DNA from: JBQTKD01 sp963703165
GTDB taxonomy: Bacteria; Actinomycetota; Actinomycetes; Sporichthyales; Sporichthyaceae
Assembly (NCBI GenBank): GCA_963703165.1
Contig: OY969798.1
Coordinates: 4,216,001 to 4,280,000 of the forward strand
Length of the DNA: 64,000 nt
Direction: 5' to 3'
The notes beneath the pieces are model-generated. The model saw only the letters and a program-made list of their open reading frames with translations. It was not told where the DNA came from and did not search any database. The translations under genes and the position numbers were made by a program. Positions 24,618 to 33,093 of the stretch are shown piece by piece (the stretch's first letter is position 1; each line of letters begins with the position of its first letter).

Positions 24618-25217
24618 ATGAACGCCAGGGGCGGAGCCGACGGTGGCGGGCTCGGTGAGCGGGTCTACGAACGGCTGCTGAAGGAACGGATCATCTTCCT
24701 CGGCAGCGAGGTCCGCGACGACATGGCCAATGCCCTGTGCGCGCAGATGCTGCTGCTCGCGGCGGAGGACCCCGAGAAGGACATCTGGCTCTACATCAAC
24801 AGCCCCGGTGGCTCGGTCTCGGCGGGCATGGCGATCTACGACACCATGCAGTACGTCAAGAACGACGTCGCGACCGTGGCGATGGGCCTGGCGGCCTCGA
24901 TGGGCCAGTTCCTGCTCTGCGCCGGTGCGGCGGGCAAGCGCTACGCCCTGCCGAACGCGCGGATCATGATGCACCAGCCGCTCGGTGGCCTCGGTGGTAC
25001 CGCGTCGGACATCAAGATCCAGGCCGAGCAGATGCTGTTCACCAAGAAGCGTCTGGCCGCGCAGATCGCCGAGCACACCGGACAGACGGTGGAGCAGATC
25101 GAGACCGACTCCGACCGCGACCGCTGGTTCACGGCGGAAGAGGCCAAGGAGTACGGATTCGTCGACCACGTCGTCACCAACGCCCGGCAGGTCACGGGCT
25201 CCGGAGGGACCGCATGA
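24618..25217 (+). CDS. clpP1: ATP-dependent Clp protease proteolytic subunit 1
   Basis: A 199-residue ClpP. The catalytic triad is complete: Ser94 in GLAASMGQ, His119 in IMMHQPLGG, and an Asp in ETDSDRDRWF. LYINSPGGSVSAGMAIYDTM is the substrate-channel strand and oxyanion region. In actinobacteria ClpP1 and ClpP2 form a mixed tetradecamer that works with ClpX or ClpC1. The ATG at 24618 is preferred (GAGAG upstream), a TTG one codon earlier being the alternative. It overlaps clpP2 by ATGA. Confidence 0.97.
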   Translation: MNARGGADGGGLGERVYERLLKERIIFLGSEVRDDMANALCAQMLLLAAEDPEKDIWLYINSPGGSVSAGMAIYDTMQYVKNDVATVAMGLAASMGQFLLCAGAAGKRYALPNARIMMHQPLGGLGGTASDIKIQAEQMLFTKKRLAAQIAEHTGQTVEQIETDSDRDRWFTAEEAKEYGFVDHVVTNARQVTGSGGTA

Positions 25218-25879
25218 GCGAGCGTTACGACGTGCAGGCCGGGTACCAGATGCCGGAGTCGCGCTACGTGCTCCCGCGCTTCGTGGAGCGGACCAGCCAG
25301 GGATACCGCGAGTACGACCCGTACGCGAAGCTCTTCGAGGAGCGCATCATCTTCCTCGGCGTGCAGGTAGACGACGCGTCCGCGAACGACGTCATGGCCC
25401 AGCTGCTGACGCTGGAGTCCATGGACCCGGACCGCGACATCCAGATCTACATCAACTCACCCGGTGGCTCGTTCACCGCGTTGACGGCGATCTACGACAC
25501 GATCCAGTTCGTGAAGCCCGACGTGCAGACGATCTGCATGGGCCAGGCGGCCTCGGCCGCCGCGGTGCTCCTCGCCGCCGGCACCCCGGGCAAGCGCCTC
25601 GCCCTGCCGAACGCCCGCGTGCTGATCCACCAGCCCGCGATCGAGGGCTCCGGCGGTCAGGCCTCCGATGTCGAGATCATCGCCAACGAGGTGCTGCGCA
25701 TGCGTGCACTGCTCGAGGAGATGCTCGCCAAGCACACGGGTCAGCCGCTCGAGCAGGTCCGCAAGGACATCGAGCGCGACAAGATCCTGACGGCCCAGCA
25801 GGCCAAGGAGTACGGCATCGTCGACGACGTCATCTCGTCGCGGAAGTCGTCGCTGATGAACCTGTCCAAGCCTGCCTGA
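25214..25879 (+). CDS. clpP2: ATP-dependent Clp protease proteolytic subunit 2
   Basis: 221 residues. The N-terminal extension (MSERYDVQAGYQMPESRYVL) is the usual ClpP2 propeptide region. The triad is Ser114 in GQAASAAAVL, His139 in VLIHQPAIEG, and an Asp in RKDIERDKILT. It partners ClpP1. The start lies inside the clpP1 stop (ATGA), so expression is coupled and probably equimolar. A GC-rich hairpin follows the stop. Confidence 0.97.
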   Translation: MSERYDVQAGYQMPESRYVLPRFVERTSQGYREYDPYAKLFEERIIFLGVQVDDASANDVMAQLLTLESMDPDRDIQIYINSPGGSFTALTAIYDTIQFVKPDVQTICMGQAASAAAVLLAAGTPGKRLALPNARVLIHQPAIEGSGGQASDVEIIANEVLRMRALLEEMLAKHTGQPLEQVRKDIERDKILTAQQAKEYGIVDDVISSRKSSLMNLSKPA

Positions 25880-25904
25880 GGCTCGCAGCTTGTAGACAGA
25901 CGAA

Positions 25905-25942
25905 ACGGACGCCCGGCGGCTCTGCTCCGCCAGGCGTCCGTT
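25905..25942 (+). terminator. Terminator-like hairpin after clpP2
   Basis: AACGGACGCC (25905-25914) and GGCGTCCGTT (25933-25942) enclose an inner GGCGG-CTCTGCT-CCGCC hairpin; TTCGTGTG follows. The inner unit is repeated at 25971-25990. Confidence 0.75.
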
Positions 25943-26307
25943 CGTGTGTCCGGCTCGTGCCCTGAGCCGGCCCGGCGGCTCTGCTCCGCCGGGGTTCCTC
26001 GACTGTCGGCCGAACTCGACCAACCGTCAATTGCGCTCCGCCGAGTGCGTGACGCGGCGGTCCACCGGTCCGCCCGTGAACCGGTGGCGCGCCCTCGGTC
26101 GTCGGGCCCCACCGACGACCGAGGTCCTGCCCCGCCGCCCCCGCGCGGCGGTCCCGGCCCGTTCCCCTGGGCCGGACCGACGACTCTCGCCGTCGGCGTT
26201 CTGGTGCTCCGCAGGGCGCCCGGCGGTCGCCTTCCACCGGTCGCCCTGCGGCTCGCGCCGGCTCCATCCCTGTAAGCCGGACTCTCGACCCCATCCCTTG
26301 GGTCGAC
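25912..26307. other. Gene-free region with a repeated hairpin core
   Basis: No credible gene lies here. CCCGGCGGCTCTGCTCCGCC occurs twice (25912-25931, 25971-25990), each able to fold. Further right, 26070-26096 has CCACCGG/CCGGTGG arms. Codon usage in all frames is random. The region separates clpP2 from the convergent RCC1-type gene. Confidence 0.6.
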
Positions 26308-27585
26308 CTACACGACCGTGCTCGGCACCGCGGAATCCGTTCGCGATGCGTCGCCGAGCTGGCCGTACCGGTTGCTGCCCCAGCACGCTGCAGCGCCGGT
26401 GCTCAGTACTCCGCAGGAGCTCAGCGCCCCCGCGCTCACCCAGGTGACCCCGGAAGCGAGGCCGTTCACCTGCGTCGGCCGTAGCCGCGGTGTGTCCATG
26501 GTCCTGTCGCCCACCTGACCTGCCTCGTTGTAGCCCCAGCACTTGACGGCGCTGCTCTGCAGCAGCGCGCAGGTGTGCGCCCCGCCCGCGTCGACCATGA
26601 CGACGTCCGCCAGGTCGACGACCCTGATCGGGGTGAGGCGGCCCGCCGAGACCGTGCCGTCCCCGATCTGTCCGCTGGAATTGCGGCCCCAGCACCAGGC
26701 GGCGCCCTCGGTGGTCAGCGCGCAGCTGTGCTGCGTGCCCGCGCTGATTTCCACGACGTCCGCCAGTCCCGGCACGATCGTCGGCGTGGCCCGGTCGGCC
26801 TCGTCGCCGGCGCCGAGCTTGCCCGAATCGCCGTCGCCCCAGCAGGTGACCTGGCCGGCGCGCGCCCCGGGTGCCCCCGGCCGGTCGGCCTGGACGGCAC
26901 AGGTGTGCAGATCCCCGGCCGAGATCGAACGCGCCGGGCTCGCTCCCGGCACCGCCGTCGGGACCAGATGGTCCTGCGTGGTCCCGTCGCCGAGCTGGCC
27001 GGACGTGTTGGAGCCCCAGCACTTCACGGTGCCTCCATGGGTGCGTGCACAGGTGTGATTCGCACCGGCGGTGATCTCCCGGACGTTCTGCAGCCCGGCG
27101 GTGGTCACCGGCGTGACGCGGTTCTGCTGCGTGCCGTCACCCAGGCGCCCCCGCAGGTTGTTGCCCCAGCACTGCACCGCGCCGCTCCTGAGCACGGCAC
27201 AGGTGTGCAGCGACCCCAACGCCAGGCCGGTGACCCGCCCCTTCAGCCCGGTGACGGTGACCGGCACGGTCGAGTCGGCCGTCGTGCCGTTGCCCAGCTG
27301 CCCGGACCCGTTCTTCCCCCAGCACGCGACCCCGCCCGCCGCGGTGATGCCGCAGGAGTGGACGTAGCCGGTGCTCACCGAGGAGAACGTGCTCCCGATG
27401 CCCGCGCTGAAGGTCATGTACGGCTGCGGGACGGGAGTGAGCGCCGCCAGGTCCGCCATCTCCTGCTTCGCTCCGGGTGGAGTGGTGATGGTCGACCCGG
27501 CATTCGCGCCCGGAATGATGATCAACAACGCGGCCGCTCCGAGTGCGGCCGTGAGCCCGTGGCGTCCCCGACGGTGTCTGGTCAT
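26308..27585 (-). CDS. Secreted RCC1-repeat seven-bladed beta-propeller protein
   Basis: 425 residues from ATG 27585 (GAGG five bases upstream). A signal peptide (MTRHRRGRHGLTAALGAAAL, LIIIPGANA) precedes seven RCC1 repeats of 45-50 residues. The repeat core is CWGxNxxGQLGxGT with xSCAL or HTCAV about 12 residues before each CWG. Each blade therefore has a Cys pair (for instance HTCAVLRSGAVQCWG), likely one disulphide per blade, suiting an extracellular site. RCC1 propellers bind proteins or nucleotides; no catalytic residue is expected. Longer in-frame starts up to 27894 are not supported. Confidence 0.9.
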   Translation of the reverse strand: MTRHRRGRHGLTAALGAAALLIIIPGANAGSTITTPPGAKQEMADLAALTPVPQPYMTFSAGIGSTFSSVSTGYVHSCGITAAGGVACWGKNGSGQLGNGTTADSTVPVTVTGLKGRVTGLALGSLHTCAVLRSGAVQCWGNNLRGRLGDGTQQNRVTPVTTAGLQNVREITAGANHTCARTHGGTVKCWGSNTSGQLGDGTTQDHLVPTAVPGASPARSISAGDLHTCAVQADRPGAPGARAGQVTCWGDGDSGKLGAGDEADRATPTIVPGLADVVEISAGTQHSCALTTEGAAWCWGRNSSGQIGDGTVSAGRLTPIRVVDLADVVMVDAGGAHTCALLQSSAVKCWGYNEAGQVGDRTMDTPRLRPTQVNGLASGVTWVSAGALSSCGVLSTGAAACWGSNRYGQLGDASRTDSAVPSTVV

Positions 27586-27967
27586 GGTGTCCTCCCCGTA
27601 TTCACTGCGCCCCCGCACACGATGGAGACGGGTCGAGGTCCTTTCCACCGCCCCGGGGGCGGCCTGCGGAGATATGCCGGGATTAGTTCGCCCATTCGGC
27701 CCAACGACTGCTTGCGTGTCCGCACGCGTCGGATCCCGACCCATGTGTTCCTCGCTGCGCTCGTCAACATGCTCGATCGGCTCGGGAGGAAGAACGCTCG
27801 TTCCTCGCCCTCTTCCTCCTCTCGCCTCACTCGCATGTCCGCTCTGGGCTGAACTGCCCGACTCGCTGCTCAGAGGTGGTGTCTGGAAGAGCACGGGAAG
27901 GTAACGTCGGCCTTGACCGAGCCGCGGACCTGCGGATCGGCAGTCGGCTTACCCAGGAGGCGGCGGC
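27586..27967. other. Divergent promoter region between RCC1-type gene and clpX
   Basis: 382 bases without a gene. It has a local GAGGAAGAAC...GTTCCTC hairpin (27786-27806) and a Shine-Dalgarno (AGGAGG, 27955-27960) for clpX. No clear promoter hexamers are visible in this GC-rich DNA. Confidence 0.5.
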
Positions 27968-29248
27968 GTGGCACGCATCGGCGACGGCGGCGACCTGCTC
28001 AAGTGCTCGTTCTGCGGAAAGAGCCAGAAGCAGGTCAAGAAGCTGATCGCGGGGCCTGGGGTCTACATCTGTGACGAGTGCATCGACCTCTGCAACGAGA
28101 TCATCGAGGAAGAGCTCTCGGACGCCACCGAGACCAGGTGGGACGAGCTCCCCAAGCCGATCGAGATCTGCGAGTTCCTCGACCAGTATGTGGTGGGCCA
28201 GGAGGCCGCGAAGAAGGCGCTCGCGGTCGCCGTCTACAACCACTACAAGCGCGTGCAGGCCGGTGAGGCAGCCAAGGGCACCGACGCCGTCGAGCTCGCG
28301 AAGTCCAACATCCTGCTGATCGGGCCGACGGGGTGCGGCAAGACGCACCTCGCGCAGACCCTGGCGCGGATGCTGAACGTCCCCTTCGCGATCGCGGACG
28401 CCACTGCGTTGACCGAGGCCGGTTACGTCGGTGAGGACGTCGAGAACATCCTGCTCAAGCTGATCCAGGCCGCTGACTACGACGTCAAGAAGGCCGAGAC
28501 GGGCATCATCTACATCGATGAGGTCGACAAGATCGCCCGCAAGAGCGAGAACCCGTCGATCACCCGCGACGTCTCCGGCGAGGGCGTGCAGCAGGCCTTG
28601 CTGAAGATCCTCGAGGGCACCACCGCCTCGGTCCCGCCGCAAGGTGGCCGCAAGCACCCGCACCAGGAGTTCATCCAGATCGACACCACGAACGTGCTGT
28701 TCATCGTCGGCGGTGCGTTCTCGGGCCTCGAGAAGATCATCGAGGGCCGCGTCGGCAAGAAGGGCATGGGTTTCTCCGCGACCCTGCACTCCAAGCTGGA
28801 CCTGGACAAGACCGACGCGTTCGGCGACGTCATGCCCGAGGACCTGCTGAAGTTCGGCATGATCCCCGAGTTCGTCGGCCGTCTGCCGGTCATCACCTCG
28901 GTGAAGAACCTGGACCGCGACGCGCTCGTCTCGATCCTGTCCGAGCCCCGCAACGCGCTGGTGAAGCAGTACCAGAAGCTCTTCGAGCTGGACAACGTCG
29001 AGCTGGAGTTCGATCAGGACGCCCTCATCGCGATCGCCGACCTGGCCATCCTGCGCGCCACCGGCGCCCGCGGCCTGCGCGCGATCATGGAAGAGGTCCT
29101 GCTCTCGGTCATGTACGAGGTCCCGAGCCGCAAGGACGTCGCCAAGGTCGTCATCACCCGCGAGGTCGTGCTGGAGAACGTCAACCCGACGCTCGTCCCG
29201 CGCGAGTCCGAGACCCGCAAGCGCGCCCCGCGCGAGAAGTCCGCATAA
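27968..29248 (+). CDS. clpX: ATP-dependent Clp protease ATP-binding subunit ClpX
   Basis: 426 residues from GTG 27968, with AGGAGG eight bases upstream. The N-terminal C4 zinc-binding domain (LKCSFCGKS, YICDECIDLC) recruits substrates and adaptors. The AAA+ module has Walker A GPTGCGKTHLA, Walker B IIYIDEVDKI, the pore loop GYVGEDVEN and an arginine-finger region. The IGF-type ClpP-docking loop region is at about 265-270. It unfolds substrates and feeds them to ClpP1P2, encoded 2 kb upstream. A hairpin terminator follows. Confidence 0.98.
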   Translation: MARIGDGGDLLKCSFCGKSQKQVKKLIAGPGVYICDECIDLCNEIIEEELSDATETRWDELPKPIEICEFLDQYVVGQEAAKKALAVAVYNHYKRVQAGEAAKGTDAVELAKSNILLIGPTGCGKTHLAQTLARMLNVPFAIADATALTEAGYVGEDVENILLKLIQAADYDVKKAETGIIYIDEVDKIARKSENPSITRDVSGEGVQQALLKILEGTTASVPPQGGRKHPHQEFIQIDTTNVLFIVGGAFSGLEKIIEGRVGKKGMGFSATLHSKLDLDKTDAFGDVMPEDLLKFGMIPEFVGRLPVITSVKNLDRDALVSILSEPRNALVKQYQKLFELDNVELEFDQDALIAIADLAILRATGARGLRAIMEEVLLSVMYEVPSRKDVAKVVITREVVLENVNPTLVPRESETRKRAPREKSA

Positions 29249-29261
29249 CCCGCACTTCCAC

Positions 29262-29289
29262 GAGAGCCCCGGCCATGGCCGGGGCTCTC
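29262..29289 (+). terminator. Terminator hairpin of clpX
   Basis: GAGAGCCCCGGC, CATG, GCCGGGGCTCTC: a perfect GC-rich stem 14 bases after the stop. No T-tract. Confidence 0.85.
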
Positions 29290-29460
29290 CGCATTCCCGC
29301 GCGTTCCCAGGCGCGCAACGCGGCAGGAGTTGGACAGTCAGTCGACGGAGACCACGCGCATAACCCGCTCGTCGGTCACCGCGGCGATCAGTTCGTCCTC
29401 GTAAGGGTCCCGATCGGTCGCGATTCGTCCTCCGAACGGCCACTTCGCCCGCGAACAACC

Positions 29461-29510
29461 GTGGCGTCCGCCGAAGCGAGCGCTATAGCTCACTCTTCGG
29501 CGGACGCCAC
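29461..29510. repeat. Hairpin repeat, family 3, copy Y, between convergent clpX and sodC
   Basis: GTGGCGTCCGCCGAAG (29461-29476) and CTTCGGCGGACGCCAC (29495-29510) pair perfectly, and the loop holds a further GAGC/GCTC stem around GCTATA. The outer CGTGGCGTCCG and the loop GAGCGCTAT match copy X at 3312-3357 with identical spacing, while the inner seven base pairs differ on both sides. No gene is present between 29249 and 29546. Confidence 0.8.
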
Positions 29511-29546
29511 GGGCAGAGCGGGGCGAACTACGGCGGGCAGAGCGGG

Positions 29547-30173
29547 TCAGCCGATCACGCCGCACGCGACGCGGTCGCCGGCGTTCCCGGTCTTGGTTGT
29601 CTTCTCCGTCGCTGCGGCGCCGTTGGCCTTGTACTGGTCCTCCGCGGTACCGACGGGCACGTTGCCGTAGTTGTCCGGGCCGGCGTGCAGGATCACCGCG
29701 CGTCCCTTCGCCTTCTCGACGGTGAACGCGTCGGTGATGAAGGTGGCGGACGCGCTGCCGTCGGTGAGGGCGAACACCGAGGGGAGGTCGCCGATGTGCT
29801 TGCCGTGGGTCCCGCCGGGCTCGGTCCAGTGGCCGTCGACGGAGGTGAACCAGGTCGTGGAGGGCTTCGTCGCGTCGGCCTGACATCCCTCGCCTCCCTC
29901 GGCGACGTCGTTCGCGTGGACGTGCATCCCGTGGTACCCCGCCGACGTCTTCCCGGGGGACATGGTCAGCGCCACGACGGTCCGGCCGCCCTCGTCGGTG
30001 AACGTCACCGTGCCGACCGTCGCACCGCCGCTGTCCTTCAGGGTCGCGGTGGCGCCCGGGGGAGGCGGAGTGTTCTCGGCGACCGGCTCCAGGGTCACCT
30101 TGTCGTCGCCGCCGCACCCGGCCAACGTCAGGATTGCCGCGCCGCTGATCATCGCTGCCGCCATTCGCCGCAT
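29547..30173 (-). CDS. sodC: Cu/Zn superoxide dismutase, lipoprotein type
   Basis: 208 residues. The signal peptide ends in a lipobox (ILTLAGC), so the enzyme is anchored outside the membrane. The copper and zinc ligands are in GYHGMHVHANDVAEGGEGC, THGKHIGDLPSV and VILHAGPDNYG; the C-terminal GNAGDRVACGVIG supplies the disulphide cysteine. It removes superoxide at the cell surface. The start is ATG 30173 with GGAGG seven bases upstream; the longer frame to 30224 lacks support. It is divergent from valS. Confidence 0.93.
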   Translation of the reverse strand: MRRMAAAMISGAAILTLAGCGGDDKVTLEPVAENTPPPPGATATLKDSGGATVGTVTFTDEGGRTVVALTMSPGKTSAGYHGMHVHANDVAEGGEGCQADATKPSTTWFTSVDGHWTEPGGTHGKHIGDLPSVFALTDGSASATFITDAFTVEKAKGRAVILHAGPDNYGNVPVGTAEDQYKANGAAATEKTTKTGNAGDRVACGVIG

Positions 30174-30320
30174 CGCGTTACCTCCGGGGGGGGTGGGCTC
30201 GCCCTGTCGAACGACATTCCACACCTCTCAGTTCCCCTGCGTCGCTCCAGGGGAGCGAGGGGTGGGCGGGACGGGGAATCGCGTTCGAGGTGAGGGGCCC
30301 GCGCTCCGTAGACTCGGCCC

Positions 30321-32960
30321 GTGAATGACGCACCGAAGACGGACCTGCCCGCCGACGCCCTGCCCACCCGCTACGCCCCGGCCGAGGTCGAGGCGCCCCT
30401 GTACGAGAAGTGGGTCAAGGCTCGCTATTTCGAGGTGGATTCCTCGAGCGACAAACCGGGGTACGCGATCGTCATCCCGCCGCCGAACGTGACCGGCAGT
30501 CTGCACATCGGCCACGCCCTGGACCACACCATCCAGGACATCCTGATCCGCCGGCGTCGTATGCAGGGCTACGAGGCCCTCTGGCTGCCGGGCATGGACC
30601 ACGCCGGCATCGCGACGCAGAACGTCGTCGAGAAGCAGCTCGCCGCATCTGGTCTGACCCGGCACGACCTCGGCCGCGAGGCGTTCGTCGAGAAGGTCTG
30701 GGAGTGGAAGCACGAGTCGGGGGGCAAGATCCTCGGCCAGATGCGCCGCCTCGGCGACTCGGTGGCCTGGGAGCGCGAGCGCTTCACCATGGACGAGGGC
30801 CTCTCGCACGCGGTCCTCACCATGTTCAAGCGTCTCTACGACGGCGGCCTGATCTACCGCGCGAACCGCATCACGAACTGGTGCCCGCGCTGCCTCACCG
30901 CGCTGTCCGACATCGAGGTGGAGCACTCCGAGGATGAGGGCGAACTGGTCTCGATCCGCTACGGCGCGGGCGAGGCCGAGATCGTGGTGGCCACGACGCG
31001 CGCCGAAACGATGCTCGGCGACACCGCCGTGGCCGTGCACCCCACCGACGAGCGGTACGCGCACCTCATCGGGACCACCGTCGAGCTCCCGTTGACGGGA
31101 CGTCAGATTCCGATCGTCGCGGACGAGCACGTCGACCCGGCGTTCGGTACCGGCGCGGTCAAAGTGACCCCGGCGCACGACCCGAACGACTTCGAGATCG
31201 GTCGGCGCCACTCCCTGCCCGAACTCACGATCATGGACGACCACGCGGTGGTGAACCTCGAGGGCCCGTTCTTCGGCATGGACCGCCACGACGCCCGTCG
31301 CGCGGTGGTCGAGGCCCTGCGCGCCGAGGGACGCATCGTCGCGGAGAAGCGCCCTTACCTGCACTCGGTCGGGCACTGCTCGCGATGCGGCACGGTGGTC
31401 GAACCGCGCCTGTCGCTGCAGTGGTACGTCAACGTCGCCCCGCTGTCGAAGGCCGCGGGTGACGCCGTCCGCGACGGCCGCGTGGCGATCCATCCGAAGG
31501 AGATGGAGCCGCGCTGGTTCGCGTGGGTCGACAACATGCACGACTGGTGCATCAGCCGCCAGCTGTGGTGGGGCCATCGCATCCCCGTCTGGTACGGCCC
31601 CGACGGCGAGGTGCGCTGCGTCGGCCCGGACGACGAGCTGCCGGGCGAGGGCTGGACTCAGGACTCCGACGTCCTGGACACCTGGTTCTCGTCGGGTCTT
31701 TGGCCGTTCTCGACGCTCGGTTGGCCCGAGCGCACCCCTGAGCTCGAGAAGTTCTATCCGACCTCCGTCTTGGTCACCGGCTACGACATCCTGTTCTTCT
31801 GGGTCGCCCGGATGATGATGTTCGGGCTGTACGCCATGGACTCTGACGGTCCGTCAGGCGCCGTGCCGTTCCGCACGGTGGCACTGCACGGCATGGTGCG
31901 CGACCAGTTCGGCAAGAAGATGAGCAAGACCCGTGGCAACGTCGTCGACCCGCTGGTCTGGATCGACCAGTACGGCGCCGACGCCACCCGCCTCACCCTC
32001 GCGCGCGGCGCGAACCCGGGTGCGGACGTGCCGGTGTCCGAGGACTGGGTGCTCGGCAGCCGCAACTTCTGCAACAAGCTCTGGAACGCGACGCGCTTCG
32101 CGATGCTCAACGGCGCGAACGCGACCGTCGGCCTGCCCGCCATGGAGAACCTCGCCCCGGCCGATCGCTGGATCCTGTCCCGCCTCTACACGACGCTGGA
32201 CAGGGTCGACGCCTACTACGAGGACTTCGAGTTCGCGAAGGCTGCCGATGCGCTGTACCACCTCGTGTGGGACGAGTTCTGCGACTGGTACGTCGAGCTC
32301 GCCAAGGCCCCGCTGGGCCGGGGTGGCGCGGAGGCCGACACGACTGCCGCGGTGCTCGGCCACGTCCTCGACGTCCTGCTACGTCTGCTGCACCCCGTCG
32401 TGCCGTTCGTCACCGAGACGCTCTGGACGACGCTGACCGGCGGCGAATCGATCGTGATCGCGGAGTGGCCGAAGGCTCGTCCGGACCTCATCGACCCCGC
32501 CGCCGAAGCGCAGATCGTCGCGGTGCAGGACCTGGTCACCGAAATCCGGCGCTTCCGCGCGGACCAGGGCGTGCCGCCGAGCAAGAAGGTCGCCGCGCGC
32601 ATCACGGCCGACGGCTCGGTGGCGGGCCTCGCCGAGCACGCCGACCAGATCAAGGCGCTCACCCGCCTCACCCCGGCCGAGGACGGCTTCACCGCCGGCG
32701 CGACCCTGCAGGTTCCCGGGGCGAGCGTCGAACTCGACCTGTCCGGCGCGATCGACGTCGGTGCCGAACGGGCCCGCCTCACCAAGGACCTCGCCGCCGC
32801 GCAGTCCGAGATCGAGGCCGCCGACGCCAAGCTCGCCAACACCGAGTTCATCGGCAAGGCACCGGAAAAGGTCGTCGACAAGATCCGCGCGCGCAAGACG
32901 ACCGGCGAGTCCGACGTCGCCCGCATCACCGCCCAGCTCGACGCACTCGGTTCCGCATGA
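30321..32960 (+). CDS. valS: Valyl-tRNA synthetase
   Basis: 879 residues, class Ia. HIGH motif in PPPNVTGSLHIGHAL (residues about 53-67), the editing (CP1) domain around 190-370 with TTRAETMLGDTAVAVHP, the KMSKS loop as KKMSKTRGN near residue 533, the anticodon-binding helical domain, and a C-terminal coiled-coil arm (ERARLTKDLAAAQSEIEAAD). It charges tRNA-Val. GTG start; valS-folC is a standard actinobacterial pair. Confidence 0.98.
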   Translation: MNDAPKTDLPADALPTRYAPAEVEAPLYEKWVKARYFEVDSSSDKPGYAIVIPPPNVTGSLHIGHALDHTIQDILIRRRRMQGYEALWLPGMDHAGIATQNVVEKQLAASGLTRHDLGREAFVEKVWEWKHESGGKILGQMRRLGDSVAWERERFTMDEGLSHAVLTMFKRLYDGGLIYRANRITNWCPRCLTALSDIEVEHSEDEGELVSIRYGAGEAEIVVATTRAETMLGDTAVAVHPTDERYAHLIGTTVELPLTGRQIPIVADEHVDPAFGTGAVKVTPAHDPNDFEIGRRHSLPELTIMDDHAVVNLEGPFFGMDRHDARRAVVEALRAEGRIVAEKRPYLHSVGHCSRCGTVVEPRLSLQWYVNVAPLSKAAGDAVRDGRVAIHPKEMEPRWFAWVDNMHDWCISRQLWWGHRIPVWYGPDGEVRCVGPDDELPGEGWTQDSDVLDTWFSSGLWPFSTLGWPERTPELEKFYPTSVLVTGYDILFFWVARMMMFGLYAMDSDGPSGAVPFRTVALHGMVRDQFGKKMSKTRGNVVDPLVWIDQYGADATRLTLARGANPGADVPVSEDWVLGSRNFCNKLWNATRFAMLNGANATVGLPAMENLAPADRWILSRLYTTLDRVDAYYEDFEFAKAADALYHLVWDEFCDWYVELAKAPLGRGGAEADTTAAVLGHVLDVLLRLLHPVVPFVTETLWTTLTGGESIVIAEWPKARPDLIDPAAEAQIVAVQDLVTEIRRFRADQGVPPSKKVAARITADGSVAGLAEHADQIKALTRLTPAEDGFTAGATLQVPGASVELDLSGAIDVGAERARLTKDLAAAQSEIEAADAKLANTEFIGKAPEKVVDKIRARKTTGESDVARITAQLDALGSA

Positions 32961-32980
32961 GCCGCCCCGGCACGACCCCG

Positions 32981-33075
32981 GCAACCACTACGCACGTCGT
33001 GCGTAGTGGTCGTGAATCCGTCCGCTTTGTCCTGGTTTGTGGAACCACTACGCACGTCGTGCGCAATGGTTGTGC
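32981..33075. repeat. Dispersed palindromic repeat, family 2, copies B and C
   Basis: Two stems, CAACCACTACGCAC-GTC-GTGCGTAGTGGT (32982-33010) and AACCACTACGCAC-GTC-GTGCGCAATGGTT (33043-33071), flank the tail TTTGTCCTGGTTTGTGG. The same stem plus tail stands at 3205-3285. The unit fills the valS-folC gap and ends 18 bases before the folC start. Confidence 0.85.
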
Positions 33076-33093
33076 CTCCTCGAAGGGGCTGCA

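Noticed and set aside
32982..33093. A folC start inside the repeat (33037)
   Set aside because: The added residues come from the palindromic repeat. The GTG at 33094 has a proper ribosome site.
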